This document shows positions 1 through 11,800 of a stretch of 64,000 nucleotides of DNA, piece by piece; position 1 is the first letter of the stretch, and the number at the start of each line of letters is the position of its first letter. The DNA comes from Forficula auricularia. Taxonomy: Eukaryota; Arthropoda; Insecta; Dermaptera; Forficulidae. The stretch lies in contig JALMQS010000075.1 in the NCBI GenBank assembly GCA_024734495.1, forward strand, positions 8,293,313 to 8,357,312, read 5' to 3'. The position numbers and the translations under genes were made by a program. The notes under the pieces are model-generated. The model was not told the DNA's origin. It saw nothing but the letters and a program-made list of their open reading frames with translations, and ran no database searches.

Positions 1-422
1 TACACAAATTTTGCAAATTTCAAGTCTATCTTATAATGTTATTAAACACGGAATAAAATTAAGACTATAATTATAATAGGGTCCCGTTTTACGAAAGACT
101 AAAAAAAGCTCTAAGCAGTATTATAAATTTTTAAAAGCATATAGTTACAAATACAGATATTATTGTGAAAATGTATTTAGATACAGATACAAAATTTTCA
201 TAACATCTAGATTTCAATACAGATTAAGTTTTTCGCAAATATCTATTTTCAAGATACATGAATAGATATAAAATATTCACGGTCTATCATCATCTGAAAA
301 AACTAGTAGTTTTCATCACTTAACAAATTTTATTCCAAATGCTTAAATTATAAAAATCAACATAAGAAATAAATACTAGAATAAAAATGCCCAAAGAAAG
401 AATAAATAATATATCCAATTAT

Positions 423-571
423 CAGGGGCGGTCCCAGACTTTCATTTTTTTTTGGGTGGGGGGTCATGTACAGATGACGTCATGTTTGATATAACTATCT
501 TACAAAATTAAGACCTTTTTTTTTGTTTTGGAAACCATTTGAGGGGGACATGACCCCTGGGACTACCCTTG
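423..571. mobile_element. Short hAT-type MITE with 8-bp target duplication
   Basis: The element starts CAGGGGCGGTCCCAG and ends in the imperfect inverted copy CTGGGACTACCCTTG. The flanks CCAATTAT (415-422) and CCTATTAT (572-579) match at 7 of 8 bases, which fits an 8-bp hAT target duplication. It is 149 bp with no coding content, so it must have been moved by a transposase encoded elsewhere. Confidence 0.7.
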
Positions 572-1695
572 CCTATTATCTGTTAAACGGTTTTCGGTTT
601 AGAGATTTCTCTTTTATTTATAATGAAGGATTGCAAAGCTCTCTCTGATAAAGTATAGTTTTCGATCAGTCCCCAAGGTCAACTTCAACGGATCATCAAA
701 TAAAACGTATGGATCTAAATGTCCTACCCAATGTCAAAAATTGTAGTATTCACTGAGTAAAAACTATAATTTTGCTAAAAATAACTATCACTGAGCCCAA
801 AAAGGGAGATATTTTTCATTTAATCCGTGCAGATGGAAGTATGCAGGATGCACCCCCCCCCCCTCTCCGAAATATTCAGCTAATCATCAAAATTTTACAG
901 GATAAATAAAGCGTTCAATAAAAATTTAATAAAAATAATACTCTGATAAAAAAAGCAATCTGGGCGTCAGGGAGGTCATGTCTCCCACTCCTAGGAGTAT
1001 ATCCATATACTCCCCTAACCGTTCGGTGGGTACCTAACCTCCCTGAGAATTTAATTACCCCCCCCCCCTTAATTTTTTTTTCTAATTACTGTTTTACTGG
1101 ATCTAGTTTTTTCGTCGTCGTTTTCTTTCATGCCGTTCAACCTTTCAAAAATTAAATTAAGAATTTACCATTATTTAAAAAAATGAATTACTTAATGTTA
1201 TTTGAAGATATGGAGGAATCGACTTGGAATCAAAAATAGTAATAGATTACCATATAATGGAGGAATAAACATTATGTGAAAATTTAAAATGACAATAGAT
1301 ATAAAGTTTCTATTAGGTTGAAGTTGGTGGAAATTCACAAGGATTTTAATAATGTTTCACTATAAACCAACACCGCGTTTCCTAAATTCGATAGATAAAG
1401 TTTAGCATCTAGTCTAACCCCCGAAATATATCGAATTCAAAACTCAATTTTGTTTTATTTCTTTTTTGTGTAACCTACCTCGTATCTTACTCAAGTTTTA
1501 TTATTATATTAAAATGTTTCACCTGAGAACCAAACACCTAAACCCCTTAAAAAAAAAAAAAAAAAAAAAAATTATTTTGCATCCCTAGTTGTATCTATAG
1601 TTTTGTAAATTCTTTTTTAGCTTAGCTCTCTGTGAATATTTTAAATAAAATATTCTAACAGCTTAGACCTAGATTCAAATATAGATACATTTTTT

Positions 1696-2255
1696 ACTTT
1701 ACCATACAGGGTCTGGTCAAGTATTGTAATCGTGCATGAAAAAAGTGTTTTTTTCCTTCTTTTTTTTCGAAATATCTCAAAAACGGCTTAAACTATTTTG
1801 ATTAAAAAAAATGAGCGAAACCATGGCATTTCGGTCTACAAAAAGCTCTAATAAGTGAGCTCGAAAAAATTATATATTTTGTTTTGTCAAAATATCTGTT
1901 ACTGTGCATTAGAAAATTTTTGTGGACGAGCTAGCTCAAAAACTAGTGTGAATATCAAAACCAAATTTCACACATAGTTTTGGTCCATTGAGATTAAGAG
2001 CTGATTAGATTTTGGTACATATCGACCTAAAATTAAGGGGGTAGAGGGGGGTCAAAAAATAAAAATCTAGGCTCTTGAACCAAACTCAACCAAATTTTCT
2101 ATACATAATCAGTGGGCCCCCAGGAGTCTAAAAATGCATAAACTAACCCCCCTACATGATTATAAATAATTTTATTAAATATTAAATATAAGGAGAGGGG
2201 CCGGTTGTATGGGAAAATCAAGTGGATGGCCACATCAGAACACGTTATTTTGCAA
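1696..2255 (+). mobile_element. Family A dispersed element, copy 1
   Basis: It begins ACTTTACCATACAGGG, continues through a block with GTAATCGTGCATGAAAAA, and ends near TGTATGGGAAAAT followed by a conserved GGATGGCCACATCAGAACAC. The same order of blocks occurs at 21544, 32435, 50395 and, on the other strand, 63437. The 5' start and the TGTATGG(T/G)AAA(G/A)T near the 3' end are imperfect inverted repeats. No protein is encoded. The superfamily is not recognised. Confidence 0.65.
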
Positions 2256-2259
2256 ATCG

Positions 2260-3300
2260 TCGGCTGAGAATTGGAGTGAACCAAGTCCATTTTTAAAATT
2301 TTTTAACTCTTAATGTACAAGATTTTCTTTTTACGAAATGAACCAAGTCCACTTGGTCCCATAGTATTTTTAGTTGTGTATTTTCTAAAACTCAGTGTAA
2401 TTTGTACTATGTCGATTTAAAAACAATGGATTTGAAAACTTTCAACTTCAATTTCAAAATGTGGACTTGGATCACTCCAATTCTCAGCTGACGAAATATC
2501 TAGATACGCATCTATAGATACTCAAAAATGTATCTAGATACTAATATCTAGTTATTTAACAACACTGCTATTAAGAATATTTTAAATCCTGTTCTCTTAC
2601 TTATTATCCATTCTCGTCCTTTAAGTAAAATTTCCTTTGTTTTATACCAAATTCCTCGTTTTAGAGATCCTCTTAATTTCCAATCATAGCGACCATAAAG
2701 ATTGGTGTAAATTCGATCAGAATCTGTTAAATTGCCACACTGCTTAGAAAAATATCTACAATTCAAATAAGAATTGGGAAATTTCAGAAATTTTTTTATG
2801 AAACATCTTGCTATTATTTTCATAATAATTAATTAAACACATTCTAACTTCATTGTTGATAATCTATAAACATATTGGTAATTGAGTAAACATTTAATAT
2901 TAAACTATTTTGAATTTTATAGTAATTAAATAAATAAATAATAAAATAAGTTTGAAACTTGAATTTGGAGTTTTGTTCAATTTTTGACGACATTTTCCTT
3001 ACGAAAGACGTTTATTTTTTTAGCTCTAGAATAATATAATTTGACTAGAAGGTAGATCATTTCTCAATGGCGTGTAACAACTTATTTTGGAATCGAAATG
3101 AAATAATTAAATTAACTAAAACATAAGGGGGTGAGAGCACGCCAGGCTCTAAGAGCGCTCAGACATAACTTCCTATTTATTGTAGTTTTTATTATTATTT
3201 ATTTTGTAATAAATTTTTTTTTAATTTTAATGGAATTAATTCAGAGATGTTTATTAACAATTTACAATAATATATTTTTATTTTTATTGAGGGAGAATGG
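2260..3300. other. AT-rich intergenic stretch, nothing recognised
   Basis: No coding potential, RNA gene or clear repeat was found. Short open frames here have no recognisable domain and no splice context. Confidence 0.5.
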
Positions 3301-3319
3301 TTTTAGGTCCTTTGAAGTC

Positions 3320-3344
3320 CTGAGGATGGGCTTATACCCCGAAA
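3320..3344 (+). ncRNA. Hammerhead-like core, isolated copy
   Basis: The core CTGAGGA (3320-3326) is followed by T, a 3-bp GGG/CCC stem with a 6-nt loop, one extra C, and GAAA (3341-3344). This matches the CTGANGA / stem II / GAAA order of hammerhead ribozymes, except for unpaired bases beside stem II. A TE-like tail with GGTGTCGGTTCTAGG follows. Self-cleavage is not shown, and the short stem makes this a weak candidate. Confidence 0.3.
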
Positions 3345-3774
3345 TATATAATTTTTAAGGATTTTAGGTGTCGGTTCTAGGTGAAACATTATAAATAACT
3401 TATGAGGAGAATTTTGTTACCCGAAATATATATAGAGTCATGCTAAACAAGCATCTGATCTTTTATTTATGTGAAACCTACCTAGTATTTTATATTTTAA
3501 AAAGTTTCTAAAGAAATTTTCAAAAATTTTTCTTTACTTTCATTAATATATTTTTAGTTTATAAATCGATATAGAGGGAACATTAAAAATGTTGTCAAAG
3601 GGCGGCACATTTTTATAGCGACGGGCCTGAGAAAGCTACCTAAACGTTCGGAAACAACCAATTAATTAAAGTAATTAGTGGTGATTAGTGAAAATAGTGT
3701 GACGTACATTGCTAATCCGATTAAGGTTATCTCGGAAGATAAGCTAAGAATAGCTTGCGCTAATTGCTCTCGAA

Positions 3775-3935
3775 GGGTATATAAGGCGGAGAGAGATAGG
3801 TACAATGAAGGAGTATTTAAGGGAGGGAGATAGGGACAATGGGTGAGTATATAGAGGGGGAAGGGACAGTGGTGGGGTATACGGGGGGGGGGGATAGGGA
3901 CAGTAAGGTATATAAGAGGGGGAGTGATAGTGAGA
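3775..3935 (+). repeat. Five diverged 30-36 bp tandem units, each with a TATA-like box
   Basis: Units begin at about 3777 (GTATATAAGG), 3813 (GTATTTAAGG), 3847 (GTATATAGAGG), 3877 (GTATACGGGG) and 3908 (GTATATAAGAGG). Each is followed by a purine-rich tract with variants of GATAGGGACA. The array lies directly upstream of the exon-like tandem units that start near 4095. It may be a simple minisatellite or a duplicated core promoter; the sequence alone does not decide. Confidence 0.6.
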
Positions 3936-4094
3936 TTGTGCAGTGAGTCTCAGGCAGTGGCAGATGAAACATCGATTGTGAATGTTGCAATATGGCCTCC
4001 CCATCTTCATTCGCCCTCTCAGCTGACTCCATCTCTCATTAATAAACAACCCTTCCCGACTAAACAACCCTTCACCCCTTATATAAATTATTTG

Positions 4095-6400
4095 CATAGA
4101 ATTAAAAAAAATCATGTCCTATCCCTAATCATATCCAAATTTAATTCGTGTGTTCACAAATCTTTTTCTTTCGAAATCGAAATATATTGAGAGTATATTT
4201 ATTCTTGTGAGTGAGTTGAGTGTGTTCCTGTGGGATCAGAGTATTCCAGGTCCAGACAGGAGACGTTGGCTGTTAAGGTAAGATATCTATTTAATTCTGG
4301 ATTCTTATAATGCAATAATTGAGATATAGCTCTAATTTGTTCATATTAATTTTTTGGAGTTATAATACTCTATTCTTATAATTAAATAAATAAAATATTA
4401 CTATAAATTTTACAATTATTTTTTTCGAATTTTTCAAAAAAACGATCAAAATAAAACCAATAATATATTAAATATAATTTGTTGCGAATATTTGTATAGA
4501 AAATACTTTAAATTCACTAAATTATTTTACTAATAATAATTTTTTTCTTTTTTCAGGTAGGTGCTCGTCCTACTAATACTAACATTTAGATTAAGTATTT
4601 GATTTTCTTATTTTCTGGAATGCAAAATCCTTGATCTTTTCCAACTTGAATCCATTTTACCTTTAATTTCTCACTCTTTCCATTTCGAATCGAATCGGGA
4701 GTATATTTTTACTTTTTCGCGAATGTAAATGTGTGTGTTCCTGTGGAGTCAGCATCCCAGGACCAGAGCCTGAGACGTTGTGCTGTTAAGGTGAGATATC
4801 TTTTTTAATACCTACCTACTTACTGTATTATTATTAATGAAATAATTAAGAAATACCTATTCTAAATTTTTGATTATTTCAGATTCAAATTTTTCTAAAA
4901 AGATCACATAAAATAAATAAAAATAAAATAAACTATTATTTTAATATTTATATAAAAAATACTATAATGTTACTATATTATGTTACTAATATTTTTTCTT
5001 TTTTCTGGTAGGTGCTCTTCTTATTTTCTTCAAAATCACATCATTCTTCCATTTTACCTAAATCACACTTTTTACCTCATATCGAATCGCTACTAAGTAT
5101 ATCTTTTATTGTGCTCGATGGTGAGTGTGTTGCTGTGGAGACAACATTCCAAGTCCAGGCAAGAGACTTTGGCTAATTAAGGTAAGATATCTATTTAATA
5201 CTGTATTATTATAATGATATTCAAAATATTCTAAAATTTTGAAATTATGTTTTTCGAGTTTTTAAAAAGACATAAAATAAAATAGATATTTTAAATATCA
5301 TTTTATTTCGAATATTTATATAAAAAATACCTTAAATTTACTATATTATTTTACTAATATATTTTTCTCTTTTTCAGGTAGCTGCTTGTCCTACTAATAT
5401 TAACATTTAGATTAAGTATTTGATTTTCTTATTTTCTAGAAAGTCAAATCCTTTATCTTTTCTATCTTGAATCCATTTTACCTTTAATTTCCCACTCTTT
5501 CCATTTCGAATCGAATCGCTAGTATATTTTTACTTGTGCGCGAGGTAGTGGTAGGTATAAATAAATTAATTGATTAATATTAAAAAATGTATATATACTA
5601 TTTTTCGAAATCTCTTTCTTTTTTCCTAAATTTAATTTGAAATATTGGTTTGATGCAATTTCGCCTTTATATTTTCAGTTTAGTAAAATTATTTCACATG
5701 GATAGATAGTTACATATAATTTCCCTTTTGTAGAGAGGGTTAAAAGGTATGCAATTTATAAAAATATCATAAAAAATACTTGTTTAAATTCATAACTAAA
5801 ATTCAGTTCAAAACTTATGCAAATAATAGTATATTATTATATATAAAATTGGAAATAATTATATTAGACTGAAAATACAATGGAAACTTTCCGACGTCTT
5901 TGTCTCTAAGAATTTGTAGTATAATAATTTAATAAGTAATAAATACAATGGCTAAGAACATCTTTTCTAAATTGAATGGTTGTTGAGATAAAAATTCGCA
6001 CAAATTGTTATTTAAAAAATTTAGAGATTCCGAATAATAATTCCATTCCCGGATTACACGTTAGATTTTTTAAATTCATTCGAGATGTATAAAATATTAA
6101 TATCTGGGTAACGGGTAGGTGTGTACTTCTTTGTTCTTGTAGAGTAAAGCTTCAGGGCCTAGCCTCCCTGCCCACGTGATTCTTTTATTAAGAGAATCAT
6201 GTCCTATCCTATCCTAATCCTAACCACATTTAATCCGTATTATCTCAAATCTTTATTCCTTTGAAATCGAAATGTATCGCGAGTATATCTTTTATTGTGG
6301 GCGAGTGTGTGAGACTTCCTGTGGAGACAGCATTACAGGAACAATCACGAGACGTTAAGGTGAGATATCTATTTAATTCTGGATTCTTATATTGAAATAA
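4095..6400 (+). repeat. Tandem array of diverged exon-like units with splice donors
   Basis: A segment resembling TGTTCCTGTGGAGACAGCAT, with CCAGGTCCAGACAGGAGACG and ending TTAAG, is followed by a donor-like GTAAGATATC or GTGAGATATC. This happens at 4278, 4791, 5182 and 6360, with a truncated unit near 5530. Between units there are acceptor-like sites (TTTTTTCTTTTTTCAG before 4557 and a similar tract near 5377) followed by GTAGGTGCTCGTCC or GTAGCTGCTTGTCC. No reading frame is conserved among the units. They may be duplicated non-coding first exons, a lncRNA, or degraded LTR-like units. Confidence 0.55.
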
Positions 6401-6424
6401 TACTGTAAATTTTTCATGTTACTA

Positions 6425-6540
6425 GTAGACTAAAAATGCAAAACCTAACCTCCCAAAATGCGGGGGGTCAAAAAATGAAAATCCAGGCCCTTGGACCAAA
6501 CTCAACCAAATTTGATATAGTTTTTAAGGAATTTGGTGTT
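6425..6540 (+). repeat. Fragment of the family A internal repeat
   Basis: Contains the internal block of family A (AAAATGCAAAACCTAACC, a G-run, then CCAAACTCAACCAAATTTG) without the element ends. Confidence 0.5.
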
Positions 6541-6599
6541 GTTACTTGGTGAAACATTTTTTCAAAATTATTGGATAAAAAATACTTGGTAGGTTTCAC

Positions 6600-7658
6600 A
6601 TTAAGATATAAAAAAATTAAACGAATTTATTTTTGGAGAATCTTCAAATTTGATATACATAATCCTCTAGTCTCTGCATTATATTAATTTTAATTCTATG
6701 AATATAAATGTGAAAGTAAAAAATCATAGTTGAAAAATATTCTTCTCCGCGTTTCAAACATTTTAAAGCACAATGAACAAAAATTCATTTTTATGCGTGA
6801 TTTAATACATTTAATTTAATACATTATGCCTTTTACGAGAGCGCCAGTCAGTTTTAAACTATGAAAAGAATTGAAACAACACTAGAAGCTGAAGTGAATT
6901 TAGATTATCCGCTCTGTTTAAATATCAATTGATAAATAAATCTAATGTTAAATTTGAAATAAAAAATAACGAAAAATTCTATGATGCATTTGTGATATAA
7001 TTTTGTTAAAAGGAGCGAAGAATAAAAAAATTAACAAAAAATGAAGGTCTATTTTTTGGATAGCATCTCCTGGTTGAAAAGTCACCGCCCACCACGGGTG
7101 ATTACATAGGTAGGTGAGCGATGACAAATACAATTATTCTGGGCGCCCCTCCAAAATATGCCAAGTCCCCAAATTGAGAGACACTTTATTAAATTGAAGC
7201 TGAAGATAAAGCTTACAAAACTACACTGAAAAAAATCAGTCGAATTGAGAACATCCTCCTTTTATGAAGTCGGTTAAAAAAGAATTTATTTTTAATAAAT
7301 ATATTGATAGATTTCAACATTTTTAATGAGCTCTTATTTATTCCAAAGATATTTGATTAATAATCAAGATATATCGAAATCATTCCAAATATGACCAAAT
7401 TTTTAGGTATTTACTCCAAATAAATTATATACTTGAGTGATCTATTTTATTCTACAAAATATCTCTTAATATCTAATAAATGTCTTGTTTACTTCTAATA
7501 ATACCTCTTATTATATCTAAACGAATGTTTTTTTTATCAATAAACGACTTAGATTTTCTGCAAATAGTGATATCTTACCATTATTCTATTCAAATAACAA
7601 TATTTTCATTTTTTATTTATTGGTTCTTGGTCCGAATAGCGGCATCTTAACTATTAAT
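6600..7658. other. Intergenic DNA, nothing recognised
   Basis: AT-rich sequence with no supported gene or repeat boundary. The short minus-strand frame near 6948-7133 has no recognisable features. Confidence 0.5.
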
Positions 7659-7671
7659 ATATCTAGAGTTG

Positions 7672-8242
7672 GCGGATTGCTGTTACTGGCACTCGGGTTC
7701 GATTCCCGAGGGGGTGAAAAATAACCCCTCTGACATATAATTAAAAATATTCCACTCCATCGGATTTAATAGATGATCACCATCTTTGATCTATGATTTT
7801 CTAGTAAATTTGAATCTATTACCATCGGCAAATTAATATCTTTCATATTAAATTAGGAAAAGTCATTCCATTGCCCTTCGAATTTTGAATTTCTTCAAAA
7901 TTCGAAACACTCAACCACCTTTATTTAAATTATATGGCATGGCTATATGTTTAAATTTAGAATCACTATATCGCGAAATTTTACAAATTAAGATAACAAT
8001 CTTTGAGTAAAATATTTTACGCGTTTGCATATGTCAGAGAGGTTCGTATCCCGCAGGTGAGCCAGGTGGCCCGGATTGCTGTTACTGGCACTCGGGTTCG
8101 ATTCCCGAGGGGGTGAAAAATAACCCCTCTCACATATAATTAAAAATATTCCACTCCATCGGATTTAATAGATGACACCATCTTTGATCTATGATTTTCT
8201 AGTAAATTTGAATCTATTACCATCGGCAAATTAATATCTTTC
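7672..8242 (+). mobile_element. tRNA-derived SINE composite (two heads) with 13-bp target duplication
   Basis: Two nearly identical SINE units (about 7672-7850 and 8040-8242) carry a pol III B-box-like GGGTTCGATTCC. The second also has an A-box-like TGAGCCAGGTGG. The whole block is flanked by perfect copies of ATATCTAGAGTTG at 7659-7671 and 8243-8255. That implies insertion as one unit by LINE-type target-primed integration. The first head lacks its A-box end. A third copy lies at 63563. Confidence 0.8.
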
Positions 8243-8693
8243 ATATCTAGAGTTGCTTCAAAAATATGAGAATACTTAAAATACGAATATCATTTATTCA
8301 TATTGAACAGAGATCGATTTCGCCATAATTAACTTCACCATCTATTCATATCAAATATAATTTCTTAACTATAAATATATCGTTTTTTCAGTGTACTGTC
8401 TCATATTAATAAAAAATTGGAAAATGATTTAAGTCAGAAGAGTTACACGCTTTGATAAATAAATAGTATATTAAAGGTAGGAGGCGTTGCTCATCAGATA
8501 ATTTGTCATCTTGACTTGTCGTCTTCTTGATGATGATGTTTTTCCAGTCTGATTCTTTGCCTAGAGAGTGGAAGGGGCGAGTGTTCAAAGGCGAGTCCTA
8601 ACCTGTTAAGGTTATTCGCTTAGTGCTTATACCTAGTACAGAGACAGTTCTTTCAACAGCACTTACACGACGATGCATGTCTCTTGAGTGGTA

Positions 8694-8894
8694 ATGTCTA
8701 CAGAAGAGAAACCGGGCTCTATTTTACGGCCAAAAACGAGCCAGCATTTTGGGATATACCGGGCGCCGGAGGACGATGGCGAGGAGGGTTTCTTGAAACA
8801 GACCGCATGCTCTGGAGGACGACAATTCAGAGGCCAGAAGGCTCGCCTCCGCTGGGCAGCCGCCGGCGTTATGGCCACCTTCTTCATTTTACTG
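8694..8894 (+). CDS. Gene 1 exon 1: cytosolic N-terminus and start of membrane span
   Basis: The ATG has G at -3. Its 67 codons are markedly GC-richer than the surroundings. The exon encodes MSTEEKPGSILRPK, then a Gly/Gln-rich basic stretch, then AAAGVMATFFILL. It ends at CTG|GTATTT in phase 0, and reading on would give a different, weaker C-terminus. Exon 2 supplies LCLTLLDI, which completes the hydrophobic helix. The preceding 100 bp probably hold the 5' UTR. Confidence 0.75.
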
Positions 8895-11800
8895 GTATTT
8901 ATGGACTTTCTCAAAAAGATTCCTTTTTTTTTTTACTTTTCCAGACGGGTATGGTGAAGTATTGTAATCGTGCATGAAATAAGTGTTTTTCTTTTTTGTA
9001 TTTTTCGAAATATTCCCATAACGAGTGAAACTATTAAAAAAAATAAAAAAATAGCGAATTCACGGCGTTTTGGTTTACAATGAATCCTTATATAATAAAC
9101 AAAGATTTATATTTTGTTTATTGGGCCTCCGAGGAGCGGGCCGCCTCTTACAAAGACAAAAGAGCATTAGACAAATTTATTTACACATCTTTCACACTTT
9201 CAGCTTCAGAACAAATTAATTCAGATTCAGAGCGGGTGGCTGAGAGAGCCAGAATTAATCCTGGCTCACATTTCACATTTCTTTTTTTTTATTCACAAAA
9301 AATAATCATACTCCTATTTGTTCTTCTGCCGAAAGTGTAAAAATTAAGGGATAATAATTATTTTGTCAAAATGTCATTTACTGCGTGTGTGTGTGTGTTA
9401 CCAAATTTTGCTTACGCAATAGCTCAGCGTTTCCCAAAGTGTGGGTCGCGACCCGGCACCGGGTCGTAGAAAAATTTTGCCGGGTCGCGAAAAAAAAATT
9501 GTAAAAATACAAAAAAGTAAAAAAAATATTTGTGCGACATATTTGCTACATTCAATGAATTGAATTTAAATTTGCAAGGCTTTGGTTTAAATATTTCCAA
9601 TGTTTCGGAAAAAGTCGCTGCAATAATTAAAAAAATGACTCTGTGGAAATTCAAAAGGAAATTTTAAATCTTTTGAAACATTACATAAATTTATTGAAAC
9701 CCATGCAAACTATGATGAAGGAGATTTACATCTAGAAACGCTATCAGTCTCAATTCAAGAACATATTTCGGAGCTAATAATTAGTTTTAAAGACTACTTT
9801 GCGGATATTCCTTCAAATAATATGTGGATTAAAGATCCTTTTTCTGTCGAAATTGAAAAGGAAGAAATGTTTAATCTTGTTAATTTTTTAATTACTTATA
9901 TATTTCTTATATAATTATTTTTCAATTTTTGTGTATGAAATAAAACTTGATTTTTATTAAAAAATGAAATTTGTTTTGTAAATAAATGGGTTTTTTTCTC
10001 ATAAGGTGGGTCTAGAAAACTTTTAAAACCTCGTACCAGTCCGCGGTCAAAATAGTTTGGGAAACGCTGCAATAGCTCAATAATCAATGTAGATAGATTT
10101 TATATTTAGATATTTGAGATTTAGATTTTGGTTGAAATTAGACCAAAAATTAGAGTCCGGAGGAAGGTTTAAAAATTTGAATCTTCTGTCTAATTTAGAC
10201 CAAATTTTGCACAGTTACCCTTAAAGAATTATCAATCTATTATATTTAAATCCCTCCCCATCTTCAAATCAACCAAATTTCAAAAATGATTTTTTCATAA
10301 AGCCCTGGCTCGTAATCACAAAGATTTCTCGTTCAAAAATAATTTATAAATTAAATTAAATTAGAGAATAAAGAAAAAATGTAGAATACACAAGGATCCA
10401 CTGGGATTCGTATCCGGGATCTCTGCGTGACCGGCATATAAACCCGGTAGATCCTTTCTTTTTAATACACATTTTTCTTTATTTTCTTATTTAATTACAT
10501 AGAATTTTAAATTTTTCTGTTAGGAAATATTATTTGTATAATAGTTGAGCAATTCTTTTTAAATCACCTTTAAGCTATGTAGTTGTCGGTCTTTAAGATT
10601 CTGTACAAACGAAAAACGGAGATATTAGTCTTTCTATGGTGTCTCTATCTGCCGACAAGGGCGGATTTAGGTTCAATGCCGCCCTAGGCCCTGTCCAATG
10701 TGCTGCCCTTTTTTTAAGTAAAATTGATTGTCAAAATTATATGGCTAATTAACAAATATTCAAACTATCAAATATTATTTTAAATAAAACTGTTTATTGG
10801 TTTACATAAATTTTTCAAAAATAATTTCAAATATAATAAGTTACTAATTCAAATATAATTTTCCGTAATAAATAGTAAATACATTTTTTTAATTAACTTA
10901 TGAGATCAATTTCTCCTTTCTAGCTTTGGTTCGCGCGAAAACGTTGATTATATCGCGCTAATCAATTTCTTGTAATCATTTAGAATGAAAAATATAAATT
11001 TAATTCCGTGGTTTTTAAATAAAAACGAAAGAGATTTTAAATAAAGGCAAATATTGATAAATTAAAAGATTAAGAGTATACTTACAAACTAAAACTAAAT
11101 TCCGTAATAAAATTTACTAAAAACTTTGCATCCATTTATAATAAAACAAATCCAAATCAATTTTTAATTTGAATTATCTCTGTCTTTTTGCCGTCCCTAA
11201 AATTTTGCCGCCCTAGACCCGGGCCTCATGGGCCTAGGCCTAAATCCACCACTGTCTGCCGGTTACAGCATTGCAACTTATAGAATAAATAGATACAGAC
11301 TGGAAATTTACTAGATTTTATAATTTGATTTTACTCAAAATCAAAAAGTGTACCGGAATTTGAATAGTACAATCTTTATTATTTTTTGGATGGAGAGGGG
11401 TGATGATCAATCTTTGAAGGATTGAAAATCAATTTTTTTCTAGAGGTTGAGATAAATAATAGAGCTCATTAAGTAGAATTTTTTTAAAAATTTAATTCAC
11501 ATTAAATATTATATGGAGACGACAAAGTTGATGTTTTTGCACCATATATATCTGAAATCATTTTTCTTATCAGGCCTTAATGTGATACACTCTGATTAAC
11601 AAAAATAGCAAATAAATAATATTTTTTTATTGGAAAAACATGCGAAAGCCAATTACAAAGATTAAGAAGAGAGACTTTTCTTATAAATAATTAGTGAAAA
11701 ATAAGAAGAAACTAGATCGATTTTGATATCTCAAGTATTTTGTGAGATATGTGTTTTCTTTTTCTAAACAAAATATTTCACTTGCTTCATATTAACTTTA

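Noticed and set aside
3744..4115. Pro/Tyr-rich minus-strand frame
   Set aside because: Produced by the tandem TATA-like array; low-complexity translation of a repeat.
8684..8977. 97-codon frame overlapping gene 1 exon 1
   Set aside because: Shadow frame of the exon; it runs into family A sequence and has no membrane or domain features.
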